A DNA stretch of 64,000 nt, taken from contig NZ_QTJX01000002.1 of the NCBI RefSeq assembly GCF_003382275.1, positions 806,001 to 870,000 on the forward strand, given 5' to 3'. This document shows, one piece after another, positions 46,459 to 55,942 of this stretch. Under the pieces are notes generated by a model. That model saw nothing but the letters and a program-made list of their open reading frames with translations. It had not been told where the DNA came from and searched no databases. The stretch is from Flagellimonas nanhaiensis (lineage in GTDB: Bacteria > Bacteroidota > Bacteroidia > Flavobacteriales > Flavobacteriaceae). Each line of letters starts with the position of its first letter. The first letter of the stretch is position 1. A program made the position numbers and the translations under genes.

Positions 46459-46606
46459 ATACAAAAATAGGCCAGAAAAACATATAGGTGATGGCAAAGC
46501 CACAGTTTTTAATTGAATATCGTTATCCGGCCATAAGAAACTATTTTGAATATGGAAATGCCAAGTCAACCCCAAGTTGTATTTTTAGGCCCTAAAATGA
46601 GCAGCT

Positions 46607-47641
46607 GTGAAAAAAGGAGTTTTGTTGGTCAATTTGGGCTCTCCAGATAGCCCTACGCCCAAAGACGTAAAACCATATTTGGATGAATTTTTGATGGATG
46701 AACGAGTGATTGATGTCAATCCAGTGCTTAGGAACATTATTGTCCGAGGAATCATTCTAAATACACGTCCCAAAAAGTCCGCTAAGGCCTATGCCAAAAT
46801 TTGGTGGGAAGAAGGTTCTCCGCTGATTGTACTTTCTGAACGATTTATGGCCAAGGTGAACAAGGATATTGACATTCCGATAGCTCTTGGAATGCGATAT
46901 GGTTCTATGAGCATCAAAAATGCATTGCAAGAACTCAAGGACCAAGATGTGGATGAGGTGCTGTTGATTCCTTTGTATCCGCATTATGCCATGTCATCTT
47001 ATGAAACAGTGGTGGTCAAGGCTATGGAGGTCCAAGAAGAGCACTTTCCAGAAATGCATCTTACCACATTGCCTGCCTTTTACAGCAATGAAGATTATAT
47101 CAAAGTGCTTTCAAAAAGTATATCCGAAGGACTTCAGGGCTTCGATTATGATCATATTCTCTTTTCTTATCACGGTATTCCCGAAAGACATATCAGAAAG
47201 TCCGATCCCACAAAGTTTCATTGTAAGTTGGATGCCAAATGCTGTACAACCAATTCCGTTGCACACCACACCTGTTATCGCCATCAATGTTATGATACCA
47301 CAGAATTGGTAAAAAAGGAATTGGGATTGGAAGAAGGAAAGGTCAGTACTTCGTTCCAATCTAGATTGGGAAGCGACCCTTGGCTACAACCTTTTACCGA
47401 TAAAGAGTTTGAGCGTTTGGCCAAGGAAGGTAAAAAGAGATTGGTGGTTATAACCCCTGCATTTGTCAGTGATTGTTTGGAGACTTTGGAAGAAATTGCC
47501 ATGGAAGGCAAGGAAGAATTCATAGAGGCAGGAGGGGAAGAGTTCAGACATGTTCCATGTTTAAATGATCGTGATGATTGGGCAAAATTGATGTCCAATT
47601 GGATCAACGAGTGGCAGGCCAACGAAACCCTGCCCGTCTAA
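46607..47641 (+). CDS. hemH: Ferrochelatase
   Basis: A 344-residue enzyme inserting iron into protoporphyrin IX. The catalytic histidine is in LFSYHGIPERHIR and the acidic residues in TPAFVSDCLETLEEI. The N-terminus VLLVNLGSPDSPTPKDVKPYL is standard, read from a GTG at 46607; the nearby ATG at 46597 is out of frame. It is separated from the other hem genes by about 4 kb and ends immediately before a MATE exporter gene, with no spacer. Confidence 0.95.
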   Translation: MKKGVLLVNLGSPDSPTPKDVKPYLDEFLMDERVIDVNPVLRNIIVRGIILNTRPKKSAKAYAKIWWEEGSPLIVLSERFMAKVNKDIDIPIALGMRYGSMSIKNALQELKDQDVDEVLLIPLYPHYAMSSYETVVVKAMEVQEEHFPEMHLTTLPAFYSNEDYIKVLSKSISEGLQGFDYDHILFSYHGIPERHIRKSDPTKFHCKLDAKCCTTNSVAHHTCYRHQCYDTTELVKKELGLEEGKVSTSFQSRLGSDPWLQPFTDKEFERLAKEGKKRLVVITPAFVSDCLETLEEIAMEGKEEFIEAGGEEFRHVPCLNDRDDWAKLMSNWINEWQANETLPV

Positions 47642-49021
47642 ATGGCAAAGGTTTCTTCAGATCAATTAGGGACCGAGCCCATTGGCAAATTGCTGATTAA
47701 GCAGGCAGTGCCAGCTTCCATTGGTATTTTGGTAATGTCCCTCAATGTTTTGGTGGATTCCATTTTTGTGGGAAACTGGATTGGCTCCATAGCCATCGCT
47801 GCCATTAATGTGGTACTGCCCGTATCTTTTTTTATTGCCGCCTTGGGAATGGCCATTGGTATAGGTGGTTCCAGTATTATTTCCCGAGCCCTAGGTTCTG
47901 GAAACAAGGAGAAAGCCCTTAAGACATTTGGAAACCAGATTACCTTAACACTCCTGGTCACCATATCCATGGTGACCTTGGGACTGTACTTTGTAGATGA
48001 TCTCATACCTGCTTTTGGCGGAAAGGGAGGCATATTTGATCCAGCCAAAATATACTATACCATAGTACTTTACGGAGTTCCTTTTTTGGCACTTTGCATG
48101 ATGGGGAATACCGTTATCAGGGCCGAAGGTAAACCTAAGTTTGCCATGATTGCCATGATCATACCCTCTGTGGGAAACCTGTTGATGGACTATGTTTTTA
48201 TCTACGTTTTTGACTGGGGAATGCACGGTGCCGCGTGGGCCACTACTGGTGGATATTTGCTCTGCTTTGGGTACATTTTTTATTTTTTCCTTTCCAAGAA
48301 TTCCGAGTTGAAAATTAATCCGAGCCACTTTGGATTAAGCTCTTCAATTTTAAAGGAGATTGGCTCCCTGGGATTTGTGACACTGGCTAGGCAAGCCGTA
48401 ACCAGTATAACCTACTTGTTGTTGAACAATATATTATTCAATTTAGGAGGTGAGGCCTTAGTGGCAGTGTATGCCATTATTGGCCGAATGTTGATGTTCG
48501 CCCTGTTCCCTGTATTTGGAGTTACACAGGGATTTTTGCCCATCGCCGGCTTCAATTACGGCGCGGTAAAGTACGATCGGGTAAAAGAATCAATTTATAC
48601 CGCCATAAAGTATGCCGCCTTGGTGGCGACACTCGTTTTTGCAGGATTGATGATTTTTCCAACGGAAATAGCATCACTTTTCTTGAGCAATAGACCCAAT
48701 TTGCCTGCTGAGGAATTGGCGGCCAACACCTTCGTACTTCAACATGCACCTTTGGCCATACGATTGGTTTTTGCGGCCACCCCAATTATTGCATTGCAAT
48801 TGATCGGGGCAGCATATTTTCAAGCTGTTGGAAAAGCCATACCGGCTTTGCTGCTCACTTTGACCCGGCAAGGCTTCTTCTTTATTCCCTTGGTCTTGTT
48901 ACTCCCTAGTTTTTTTGGTGAAATTGGCGTTTGGCTATCCTTTCCTATCGCCGATGTATTGGCAACCATTGTAACAGGATTCTATTTGAGAAAAGAGGTC
49001 AAGACAAAGCTTATAGGATAG
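47642..49021 (+). CDS. MATE family efflux transporter
   Basis: A 459-residue protein with 12 membrane segments in two halves. The first segment group reads LLIKQAVPASIGILVMSLNV and VDSIFVGNWIGSIAIAA, then ALGMAIGIGGSSIISRALGSG, matching the multi-drug exporter family. Its ATG is directly adjacent to the hemH stop, so translation is probably coupled. The exported compound is unknown; porphyrin export is a speculative option given the neighbour. Confidence 0.9.
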   Translation: MAKVSSDQLGTEPIGKLLIKQAVPASIGILVMSLNVLVDSIFVGNWIGSIAIAAINVVLPVSFFIAALGMAIGIGGSSIISRALGSGNKEKALKTFGNQITLTLLVTISMVTLGLYFVDDLIPAFGGKGGIFDPAKIYYTIVLYGVPFLALCMMGNTVIRAEGKPKFAMIAMIIPSVGNLLMDYVFIYVFDWGMHGAAWATTGGYLLCFGYIFYFFLSKNSELKINPSHFGLSSSILKEIGSLGFVTLARQAVTSITYLLLNNILFNLGGEALVAVYAIIGRMLMFALFPVFGVTQGFLPIAGFNYGAVKYDRVKESIYTAIKYAALVATLVFAGLMIFPTEIASLFLSNRPNLPAEELAANTFVLQHAPLAIRLVFAATPIIALQLIGAAYFQAVGKAIPALLLTLTRQGFFFIPLVLLLPSFFGEIGVWLSFPIADVLATIVTGFYLRKEVKTKLIG

Positions 49022-49022
49022 C

Positions 49023-49457
49023 TCAACTTTTTTCATTGGGCAACAAAGTGGCAACCTTGCTAATGATTTTCCATTCTCCTGACAGTTTTTTCAGAAGGAA
49101 CAGATCAATAAACACCATGTCTCGAGCGGGAATTCGAATTTCAGCCTTGGCCATGGCAATATTGTTTGAAATATCAATGTTTAGAATTTTTCCAAAACGA
49201 CCATTATGCTCTCCTGATTTTCTATTCTTAAAAAGTTCAGCATATTCTTTTGGAGTAAGCACCCACAATTCTTGGTCTTTTTTTGATAAATATAAAGGCG
49301 CTTCTTCATAAAAGGCTTCTTGAATTTGTTCCATATCACTATATGAAGACCCATTGAGATAGGTTTCAATGGTTTTACCAATGGCTTCAACTTCGGTTTG
49401 TGCAAATGACAAAAAGGTAAAAAATGCGAACGCTATGGATAAATAGGCTTTTTTCAT
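49023..49457 (-). CDS. NTF2-like (SnoaL/DUF4440) exported protein
   Basis: A 144-residue protein with signal peptide MKKAYLSIAFAFFTFLSFAQ. The mature part has the alpha-plus-beta cone fold of NTF2-like proteins (VEAIGKTIETYLNGSS, NIAMAKAEIRIP, LLKKLSGEWKIISKVATLL). It is the second gene after the PQQ-type dehydrogenase, 9 bases away. Function unknown. Two similar proteins occur at 55.4 and 61.6 kb. Confidence 0.82.
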   Translation of the reverse strand: MKKAYLSIAFAFFTFLSFAQTEVEAIGKTIETYLNGSSYSDMEQIQEAFYEEAPLYLSKKDQELWVLTPKEYAELFKNRKSGEHNGRFGKILNIDISNNIAMAKAEIRIPARDMVFIDLFLLKKLSGEWKIISKVATLLPNEKS

Positions 49458-49466
49458 AAGTAAAAT

Positions 49467-50624
49467 TTATTGTGTTTTGATTTCAATTAGTTTTCCGTTG
49501 TCCTCATCGGTGAGGATATAGAGTTTACCATTGGGACTTTGTTTGACTTTTCGGATTCTGACCCTGTCATCTATAAAAAGCTCCTCGGCACTCTTAATGG
49601 TTTCATCTTCAATTCTGAATCGCCAAAGACTGCCCCTTGACAAGCCCGGGACAAAAAGGTTGTTTTTCCAAATGGGAAATTCTTTTCCAGTATAAAAAGT
49701 AAGGCCTGTTGGCGCCACGGTATGGGTCCAAAACCATGTTGGAGCAGTAAAGGTCACATCTTCCAGCTTTGGTGGATTATAATCGTTGCTACGCAATCTA
49801 CCAGTGGTTACATTGGGCCACCCATAGTTGGCCCCAGCTTTCAGAATGTTGATTTCATCCCCTTGGATTGTGCCGTGTTCGGTAAACCAAATTTTTCCCG
49901 TTTCAGGTTGTACTGCTATACCTTGGGTGTTTCGTATCCCTAGGGCGTAGATTCCCGGAACGGCATTGGGGCCAAAATCAGGATTGTCCTCAGGAATGCT
50001 TCCGTCTGGATTGATGCGATAGATTTTTCCTCGTTTGTCCGTTACATCTTGGGCAATTGGAATTTCAGGCTCATCACGTTCCCAGAAAAGTCGCTCCCCA
50101 ATGGTGATGTAAAGTTTTTCATCTGTACCAAAGGTCATGCCACCCCCGTAGTGAAAATACTCTTTGGTATATGGCTCGGCAACTAAAAGCGTTTCATGAT
50201 TATAGAGGGAATCTTTATCAAATTTAGCCCTGACAACTTTGGTTGTAGTCCCCAACCCTTTCTTTTTTGCCGTATATGCTAGATATATCCATTGGTTTTT
50301 TTTGAAATCATTGTCTAGCAACACTTCAAAGATTCCCGAATTATCCCCAAAATGGATGACACGGATGCTGTCTGTTAAATCAGTTGGAAAACCCTTGACA
50401 ATATGTTTTTCCTTGGTTTCTAGATCAACCCTAAGTAGATTTCCATCCTTTTCGGATATCAAAGCTTCGTTTTCAGAAAGGAATGAAATACTCCAAGGAT
50501 GATTGAGGCCTTCAAGGGCAATATGCTTAGTGGGCAAATACAATTGGTCCTTAGCCTTAGGCTCATTCTTTTGCGAACAAGAAACGAGAGCAAATAGAAA
50601 AATAATGAATATCCGTTGCATCAT
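49467..50624 (-). CDS. PQQ-dependent sugar dehydrogenase family lipoprotein
   Basis: The ATG at 50624 gives 385 residues with lipobox LFALVSC. The GDH/sorbosone dehydrogenase propeller shows GLNHPWSISFLSENEAL, HYGGGMTFGTDEKLYITIGE, WFTEHGTIQGDEINILKAG and NYGWPNVTTG, with the conserved histidines. It should oxidise aldose sugars in the periplasm if PQQ is available; PQQ synthesis genes are not in the window. It precedes the NTF2-like gene by nine bases. Confidence 0.88.
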   Translation of the reverse strand: MMQRIFIIFLFALVSCSQKNEPKAKDQLYLPTKHIALEGLNHPWSISFLSENEALISEKDGNLLRVDLETKEKHIVKGFPTDLTDSIRVIHFGDNSGIFEVLLDNDFKKNQWIYLAYTAKKKGLGTTTKVVRAKFDKDSLYNHETLLVAEPYTKEYFHYGGGMTFGTDEKLYITIGERLFWERDEPEIPIAQDVTDKRGKIYRINPDGSIPEDNPDFGPNAVPGIYALGIRNTQGIAVQPETGKIWFTEHGTIQGDEINILKAGANYGWPNVTTGRLRSNDYNPPKLEDVTFTAPTWFWTHTVAPTGLTFYTGKEFPIWKNNLFVPGLSRGSLWRFRIEDETIKSAEELFIDDRVRIRKVKQSPNGKLYILTDEDNGKLIEIKTQ

Positions 50625-50695
50625 GTTTTTTGAGCAAATGATGCAAGAAATCATCAAAAACTCTTTAATAAACATGTTTCCTATAACGAAAACTG

Positions 50696-51706
50696 CTATT
50701 TACCGTGCGTTTTTCGGAACTGGGAAGGTGTCAATCCTGTTTTGGCCTTAAAGGCCAAGTTGAACGAGGTGACATTTCCAAAACCGCAATCGTAAGCAAT
50801 GGAAAGGATTTTTTCTTGATTGTGCTCAGGATTGGAAAGCAGGTCTTGGGCTTTTTTAATACGATAGCCATTCACAAAATCTGAAAAGTTCTTTTGCTCA
50901 TTTTCGTTAATGGCCTGTGACAATTTCCTTGGCGTGACGTTTAGTTTTTCAGAGATTTTTTCAAGAGAAATGGAGTTATCCAGAAAAAGCTCTTCGTTGA
51001 CCAAGAGGTTTTTGACCGTTACCATTAATTTTTGGGAAGAAGATTTGTCCAGGTTGGAGGTGTTATATTTTCCCAGCCTAAAAGCGTGCCTTTTAAGAAA
51101 TAGAAAGGAAAAGATGTAGATGAGCAGTGAAAAGAAAATAGCTCCCCCAATGTAAAGTGAGAACAATCCTGCCAAATGCCCCATATAAAAAACCCATACC
51201 AAGCCAACCCCAATGGTGAGGTTACGGTACCATGTCAATCGTTGGGCATGTACTTTGCCCCGAAACTGATATGCAAGGACCAATGAGAGCACAACATAAA
51301 AAGCCAGGTGAAAAAATACCAAAAAGTATATTATGTAAGCCAGGCGGCTGGCGTCATTAGGAATGAAATAACATCCTAGCACCAAAATTGCAAAGGGAAT
51401 CAAATGCCATGAGATTTTTTTCAAGGATACTTTTTCATCTGCAATCAATACTTTTCCATAGAACCACAAGAAAGGTCCAGTGAGCAAAATTCCCGAGAGA
51501 CCTAGGTTGCGTTGCCAAGGTTGCAGATCCAAATAAGTGTTGAGAATAGACTTTCCAACCCGGATGGTAATGCCGAGGATTGCCATCGCCAAAAAAACAT
51601 TGGCTTTTCTATTCCCTGTCTTTAAAGTGAGTAGGTAAACTGAAAGAAATAGGGCTTGCGCAACTCCAAGACAGCTTAAGACTAATATAATGGCATCTCG
51701 ATCCAT
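50696..51706 (-). CDS. Membrane-bound AraC-type transcriptional regulator
   Basis: A 336-residue protein with seven or so N-terminal membrane segments (about 5-215) and a C-terminal AraC DNA-binding domain (about 235-335: ISLEKISEKLNVTPRKLSQA and ILSIAYDCGFGNVTSFNLAF). Such regulators sense signals in the membrane. It lies 71 bases upstream of the PQQ-type dehydrogenase gene on the same strand and is divergent from the lactonase gene, so it may control both sugar genes. Confidence 0.88.
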   Translation of the reverse strand: MDRDAIILVLSCLGVAQALFLSVYLLTLKTGNRKANVFLAMAILGITIRVGKSILNTYLDLQPWQRNLGLSGILLTGPFLWFYGKVLIADEKVSLKKISWHLIPFAILVLGCYFIPNDASRLAYIIYFLVFFHLAFYVVLSLVLAYQFRGKVHAQRLTWYRNLTIGVGLVWVFYMGHLAGLFSLYIGGAIFFSLLIYIFSFLFLKRHAFRLGKYNTSNLDKSSSQKLMVTVKNLLVNEELFLDNSISLEKISEKLNVTPRKLSQAINENEQKNFSDFVNGYRIKKAQDLLSNPEHNQEKILSIAYDCGFGNVTSFNLAFKAKTGLTPSQFRKTHGK

Positions 51707-51786
51707 GGGTCAAAAATAAAAAGATAGCCAAAAGAAAATCCAGATATACAATGAAGTTGGTATTTTTAGCAAAACAAAGGTAAGCG

Positions 51787-52887
51787 ATGAGACTTTTTTA
51801 TTTGATTTTAGGTGTTTTGCTGGTAGCAGTAAGTTGCTCAGAAAAAAAGGAAACAACCAAACCCTACACCTTATTTGTGGGGACCTACACCGATGGGGAG
51901 AGTGAGGGCATTTATGGGATGAAGTTTGATTCTGAAAATGGAATTTTGGATTCCATTGAACTCAAAGCCGCTTTGCCCAATCCATCTTTTTTGGCAGTTT
52001 CCGGGGATAAAAAGAACCTCTATGCAGTTCAGGAAACATCAGATTTTGATTCCTTGGGCGGAGGCGTCACTGCATTTACTTTGAAAGATGGAATTTTAAA
52101 AGAGCTCAATAGTAAAGGAAGTGGGGGAGCTCATCCATGTCATATTGAGGTCTCGGAGGATGGTCAATTGGCCATTTCAAACTATACGGGTGGAAATCTG
52201 GCCATTTTTGACTTAAATACGGATGGAAGCCTGGGACAAACACCTCAAATTGTGGACCACAAGGTGCTAGATACTGCCAAAGCGGCACATGTTCATAAAG
52301 CGCATTTCACCAAAGATGGGTTGTTTACTTCGGATTTGGGTTTGGATGCCCTTAAACGATATCAAAAAGTTGAAAATAAGTGGATTCCTGCCCATCAAAA
52401 TTCTCTGGATTTGCCAGAAGGTGCAGGACCAAGACATTTTGAGTTTGACAAAACCGGAAATTTCCTGTATGTCATCAACGAATTGAATGCAACGGTTACA
52501 GTTTTCGAAAGAGACGATGAAGGAAGCTATAACCCCATTCAAACTGAAGGCACCTTGGCTTCCGATTACGAAGGAAACAATTCATGCGCGGATATCCACT
52601 TATCACCAGATGGGCGTTTCTTGTACGGATCTAATCGTGGAGAAAACACTATAGTCATTTTTTCTGTTGATGAGGAAACAGGAAAAATCAGTTTGATCGG
52701 ACGTAAATCGGTACATGGTGATTGGCCTCGCAATTTTACCATTGACCCATCGGGTAACTTTTTACTGGTGGCCAACCAGAAGAGCAGCAACATTACCGTG
52801 TTTAGACGAGATCAAACCAATGGAACTCTGGAATTTTTAAATGAAACTTCCTTGCCCAATCCAGTTTGCCTATTGTTTTTGGATTAG
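51787..52887 (+). CDS. 6-phosphogluconolactonase-like (YbhE type) lipoprotein
   Basis: A 366-residue seven-bladed lactonase with lipobox LLVAVSC. It contains TLFVGTYTDGESEGIYGM, GGAHPCHIEVSEDGQLAISN, AHVHKAHFTKDGLF, GAGPRHFEFDKTGNFLYVIN and DIHLSPDGRFLYGSNRGENT, all typical of the lactonase family. Being exported, it more likely hydrolyses sugar lactones outside the cytoplasm than intracellular 6-phosphogluconolactone. It is divergent from the membrane AraC gene, and its stop overlaps the following convergent gene by four bases. Confidence 0.9.
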   Translation: MRLFYLILGVLLVAVSCSEKKETTKPYTLFVGTYTDGESEGIYGMKFDSENGILDSIELKAALPNPSFLAVSGDKKNLYAVQETSDFDSLGGGVTAFTLKDGILKELNSKGSGGAHPCHIEVSEDGQLAISNYTGGNLAIFDLNTDGSLGQTPQIVDHKVLDTAKAAHVHKAHFTKDGLFTSDLGLDALKRYQKVENKWIPAHQNSLDLPEGAGPRHFEFDKTGNFLYVINELNATVTVFERDDEGSYNPIQTEGTLASDYEGNNSCADIHLSPDGRFLYGSNRGENTIVIFSVDEETGKISLIGRKSVHGDWPRNFTIDPSGNFLLVANQKSSNITVFRRDQTNGTLEFLNETSLPNPVCLLFLD

Positions 52888-53876
52888 TCTAAATGTTTTT
52901 GTTTCATCCTTTGGATGAAATCCGTGGACATATAAAATAGGTTTAGTTGCCCTGTGTTATAAGATGCCACCTCATGTACTTTTTGAATAGGGTCTGTGGG
53001 CCCTGCACTCAAGGATTCAGGTCTTCGGCCACTGGCAAAAACAAACAACTTTCCGTCCTGACTCACCCATGGACACATTTCATGTTCAGTTGAATTGATT
53101 GGTTCACCCAGATTCTCAGGAGCAGTCCATTCGCCATTTATGTTGTAGGTGATGAAAAGGTCTCCTTTTCCTAAGCTATTGTCATACCCTCTAAAAATCA
53201 GATACTCTTCGTTGGGGTCAATAAAGGGGTCACCTTTTTCACCTCCGGTGTTAATGATTTCAGGAAGAAGAGTAACCTCAAAAATTGAATCTTTGGGAAC
53301 GGCTTTATACATATCGCCTTTGGACCATATATTGAAATAAATGGTGCCATTGTGGGTCAAAGAACTATAATATTCATTGTCTTCTTCCCCCGTTAAAACT
53401 ATCCGTGTAGGTTTACTCCAACCCTCAGCTTGCCGTTCCACATACCATATTTTGCTGTTCTCGTTATCACCTTTTGGTCTACTTGAACTAAAATAAATTC
53501 GATTGCCGTCTGGCGAAAAAAGAGGGTCAAAATCTGAAAACTCTCCAGAGAACGATGCAATTCTAGACGGACTCCAAGTACTGTCTTCCTGCATTTGGGT
53601 GTAGGTGATGTAGGCGTTGGAGGGGATATCGGTGGTATAATAGAATTCAGTCCCCTCTGGATTGAAAGTTCCATTGTATTCTGTTACCGGGGAAGCTAAA
53701 AGTTCCGGCGCCAGGAGCTGAGGTTCTTCAGTAGGGGCAACTCCAAAAAATGGCCCTTTGTTTAAGGCTTCTGGTTCCGGGTTTTCAATTTGAGGTGTTT
53801 GCTTGCATGCTGAAAAAATCAATATCAGCAAAAGGAAGAGAGGTCTAAGTTTATTCACAACGATAGGTTTTACCAT
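52884..53876 (-). CDS. PD40/TolB-like beta-propeller lipoprotein
   Basis: Start at ATG 53876 gives 330 residues with lipobox IFSAC. WD40-like PD40 motifs are DFDPLFSPDGNRIYFSSSR and PFIDPNEEYLIFRGYDNS, with ITYNINGEWTAPENLG and HEMCPWVSQDGKLFVFASG. The start overlaps the upstream gene by 26 bases; a GTG at 53858 is an alternative that reduces the overlap. It probably binds or hydrolyses an extracellular ligand. Role unknown. Confidence 0.8.
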   Translation of the reverse strand: MVKPIVVNKLRPLFLLLILIFSACKQTPQIENPEPEALNKGPFFGVAPTEEPQLLAPELLASPVTEYNGTFNPEGTEFYYTTDIPSNAYITYTQMQEDSTWSPSRIASFSGEFSDFDPLFSPDGNRIYFSSSRPKGDNENSKIWYVERQAEGWSKPTRIVLTGEEDNEYYSSLTHNGTIYFNIWSKGDMYKAVPKDSIFEVTLLPEIINTGGEKGDPFIDPNEEYLIFRGYDNSLGKGDLFITYNINGEWTAPENLGEPINSTEHEMCPWVSQDGKLFVFASGRRPESLSAGPTDPIQKVHEVASYNTGQLNLFYMSTDFIQRMKQKHLD

Positions 53877-54261
53877 TAAAGTCAAAGCTGTTTTCAGAAG
53901 TAGTTCGTAATGCCCCATGCCAAGAATCTTTATACCATTTTTCGGGCTCATCGTCACTTCGATAATCCGCCGTAAAAAAGGAAAAATCATTCGTAAAAGT
54001 GATGATGATGTCCCCTTTTCCATCTGCATCGTGCCATGTGCCTTTCATTACATGATCGGTGAGCCTTCCCCAAACACCTCCAAGGGCATTTTTATGGCTG
54101 AGGTAATATGCACCAGCAACTTCATCTTTATCAATTAAAAGATCAAACCGGCCAATTTCAGTGCAATAATTCTTGGCCAGCACTACATTTTTTTCTTGGG
54201 CCGAAACAAATGGTCCGATCATAGATAGAACCAAAAAACGGATTACAATAGTAAGTTTCAT
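53851..54261 (-). CDS. Hypothetical exported protein
   Basis: A 136-residue protein with signal peptide MKLTIVIRFLVLSMIGPFVSAQ. The mature part has WGRLTDHVMKGTWHDADGKG and DIIITFTNDFSFFTADYRSD and two cysteines (CTEIG and a C-terminal YRCE) that may pair. The beta-rich layout recalls small lipocalin-like or META-type domains, but nothing specific was recognised. It overlaps the SMP-30-like gene by four bases and the PD40 gene by 26, so the three form one transcript. Confidence 0.7.
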   Translation of the reverse strand: MKLTIVIRFLVLSMIGPFVSAQEKNVVLAKNYCTEIGRFDLLIDKDEVAGAYYLSHKNALGGVWGRLTDHVMKGTWHDADGKGDIIITFTNDFSFFTADYRSDDEPEKWYKDSWHGALRTTSENSFDFNGKTYRCE

Positions 54262-55259
54262 GGGTTTTGATTTTTGCGATGTTTAGAATGGATAGGCTGC
54301 TTTGTCAGAATGTAATCTTTCAATTCCGAAGCGTTCAGAATTTCATAGTTTTCTTGGTTCAACATGTCCAATTGAGAATCGGAAACATAAAACATTTGAT
54401 TGTTGAAAAGGGCAAATGTGGTCGGAATATCAGTAGGGTTTTGAAAGCTGGCCAGTTTTTCTTCGCTAACGATTTTTGACAAATTTTTGTCCAGATAAAA
54501 ACGGAATAATCCATTCTGAGTCGCATCCCTTTTTCCATTTACAATGGCCAATAAACTGTTTTGGTAGAACTTCATTCCATCAATTCCTTTAAAATCATTG
54601 TTATGATTTATCAGTTTTTGAGAACCAATGTCCAAAACACGTATTCCGCTGGTGTAGGTAGCCAAGAAAAGTGTCTTCCCATCTGGCGAAATGGCAATAC
54701 CGTTGGGATGCTTTATCTCAGGATGGGAAAAGAAGATTTCCAATGCATCTTTCTGTGGGTTTAAGGTATAAATGTTGTCACTTTCGGAATCGGTGATGTA
54801 CAATTTCCCTTTAGGGCCTACCGCAATATCATTCAAATAGATAAAATCAGAATTATCAATAGTATAGGATTTTATCAATGCTCCTGTTTGTGTATTGAGC
54901 AACAGCAAAACAGATTTGTTACTCGATTTGGGCAGATTGTTTCCCAAAGCAAAAAGAGTATCTCCTTTAATGGTCATTCCAAATCCAGGCAAGTAACCGT
55001 ACTGATTACTTTTGACAAAATCCTCCTGGTTTTTCCCATCAAAATCGCAGCGAACAATTTTGTTGTGCTTAAGACTGTTGACATATATTTTTCTGGAGAT
55101 GGAATCAATGGCAATGCCTTCCGGGATAAGGTCTTTCTGAAAAGGTAGTTCAACCTGTTCAATTTGGTTTTGTGCCGAAGAGGCAGAGACCATTAAAATT
55201 AGGATAGTATATAAAAGACAAAGCTTTCGTTGGCAAACCAAAAAGAGGATACTACCCAT
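54258..55259 (-). CDS. SMP-30/gluconolactonase-like propeller protein
   Basis: A 333-residue exported protein (signal near KLCLLYTILILMVSASSAQ). It has NHL/SMP-30-like strands: LIPEGIAIDSISRKIYVNSL, YLNDIAVGPKGKLYITDSES and HPNGIAISPDGKTLFLATY. The metal-binding residues of true SMP-30 enzymes cannot be confirmed, so it may be a non-enzymatic propeller. It is the first gene of the three-gene minus-strand run ending with the PD40 protein. Confidence 0.82.
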   Translation of the reverse strand: MGSILFLVCQRKLCLLYTILILMVSASSAQNQIEQVELPFQKDLIPEGIAIDSISRKIYVNSLKHNKIVRCDFDGKNQEDFVKSNQYGYLPGFGMTIKGDTLFALGNNLPKSSNKSVLLLLNTQTGALIKSYTIDNSDFIYLNDIAVGPKGKLYITDSESDNIYTLNPQKDALEIFFSHPEIKHPNGIAISPDGKTLFLATYTSGIRVLDIGSQKLINHNNDFKGIDGMKFYQNSLLAIVNGKRDATQNGLFRFYLDKNLSKIVSEEKLASFQNPTDIPTTFALFNNQMFYVSDSQLDMLNQENYEILNASELKDYILTKQPIHSKHRKNQNP

Positions 55260-55356
55260 TCAAACTATTTTTGAGTATAAGATTTGATAGAAAAGTAAAA
55301 AATTAACCAGTTCTAGAGGGTAGCATTCTTAAGATTAAGAATTATTTAACTTAAAA

Positions 55357-55821
55357 TCAATCGGTTATGCTTTTTATGCCTGATACATGGGAGGCCACCG
55401 CTTTCCAAGCTCCCTTGCGTTTGACCAAGATGTTGCTTGACTGGTAAATGGTCTCTGTTGAATCGTTAAAAATATGGCCGGTTCCACAGATGAGGGCAGT
55501 TCCATTATCCAAGACATCCAATCTTTTTATCTCGTAATAAAAGGAATCGTTCTGCATGGCGTGTTCTTTGATCCATTCCAGTTCGCCCATTTTGTCAGAC
55601 CATGTTCCGCTGGCATCAATCATTTGAAAATCGTCACCAAGGATAGCATCTAACAGAAGAGTGTCTTGTTCTCTATAGGCTTTGGGCCATTCCACTTCTT
55701 TCAGATGTTTCAAAATAGCCCCATCTTCTTCAGATACAATAGAAGGTATTTGTGGAGTTTCTGATTTGGAATTGCAGGAAATCAAAAAAACTAGAAGGAA
55801 AGGAATTAGATATTTTTTCAT
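55357..55821 (-). CDS. NTF2-like (DUF4440) lipoprotein
   Basis: ATG at 55821 gives 154 residues with lipobox FLISC (MKKYLIPFLLVFLISCNSK); a longer frame upstream to 55995 has no coherent sequence and overlaps the LytTR gene. The mature domain (ILKHLKEVEWPKAYREQDTL, SDKMGELEWIKEHAM, VKRKGAWKAVASHVSG) fits DUF4440. Function unknown. It lies 97 bases after the SMP-30-like gene's start, reading toward it. Confidence 0.8.
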   Translation of the reverse strand: MKKYLIPFLLVFLISCNSKSETPQIPSIVSEEDGAILKHLKEVEWPKAYREQDTLLLDAILGDDFQMIDASGTWSDKMGELEWIKEHAMQNDSFYYEIKRLDVLDNGTALICGTGHIFNDSTETIYQSSNILVKRKGAWKAVASHVSGIKSITD

Positions 55822-55942
55822 TTGTTTTTTGTTTGGGATAGTCATGACATTAATTGCAATTTGAGCAAAACTATATTTACAGCCGAAAGTCGCTAAGGAA
55901 ACTATTGCGAGTTGCTGATAAAAAAGGGTAAGTTGATGGAGA

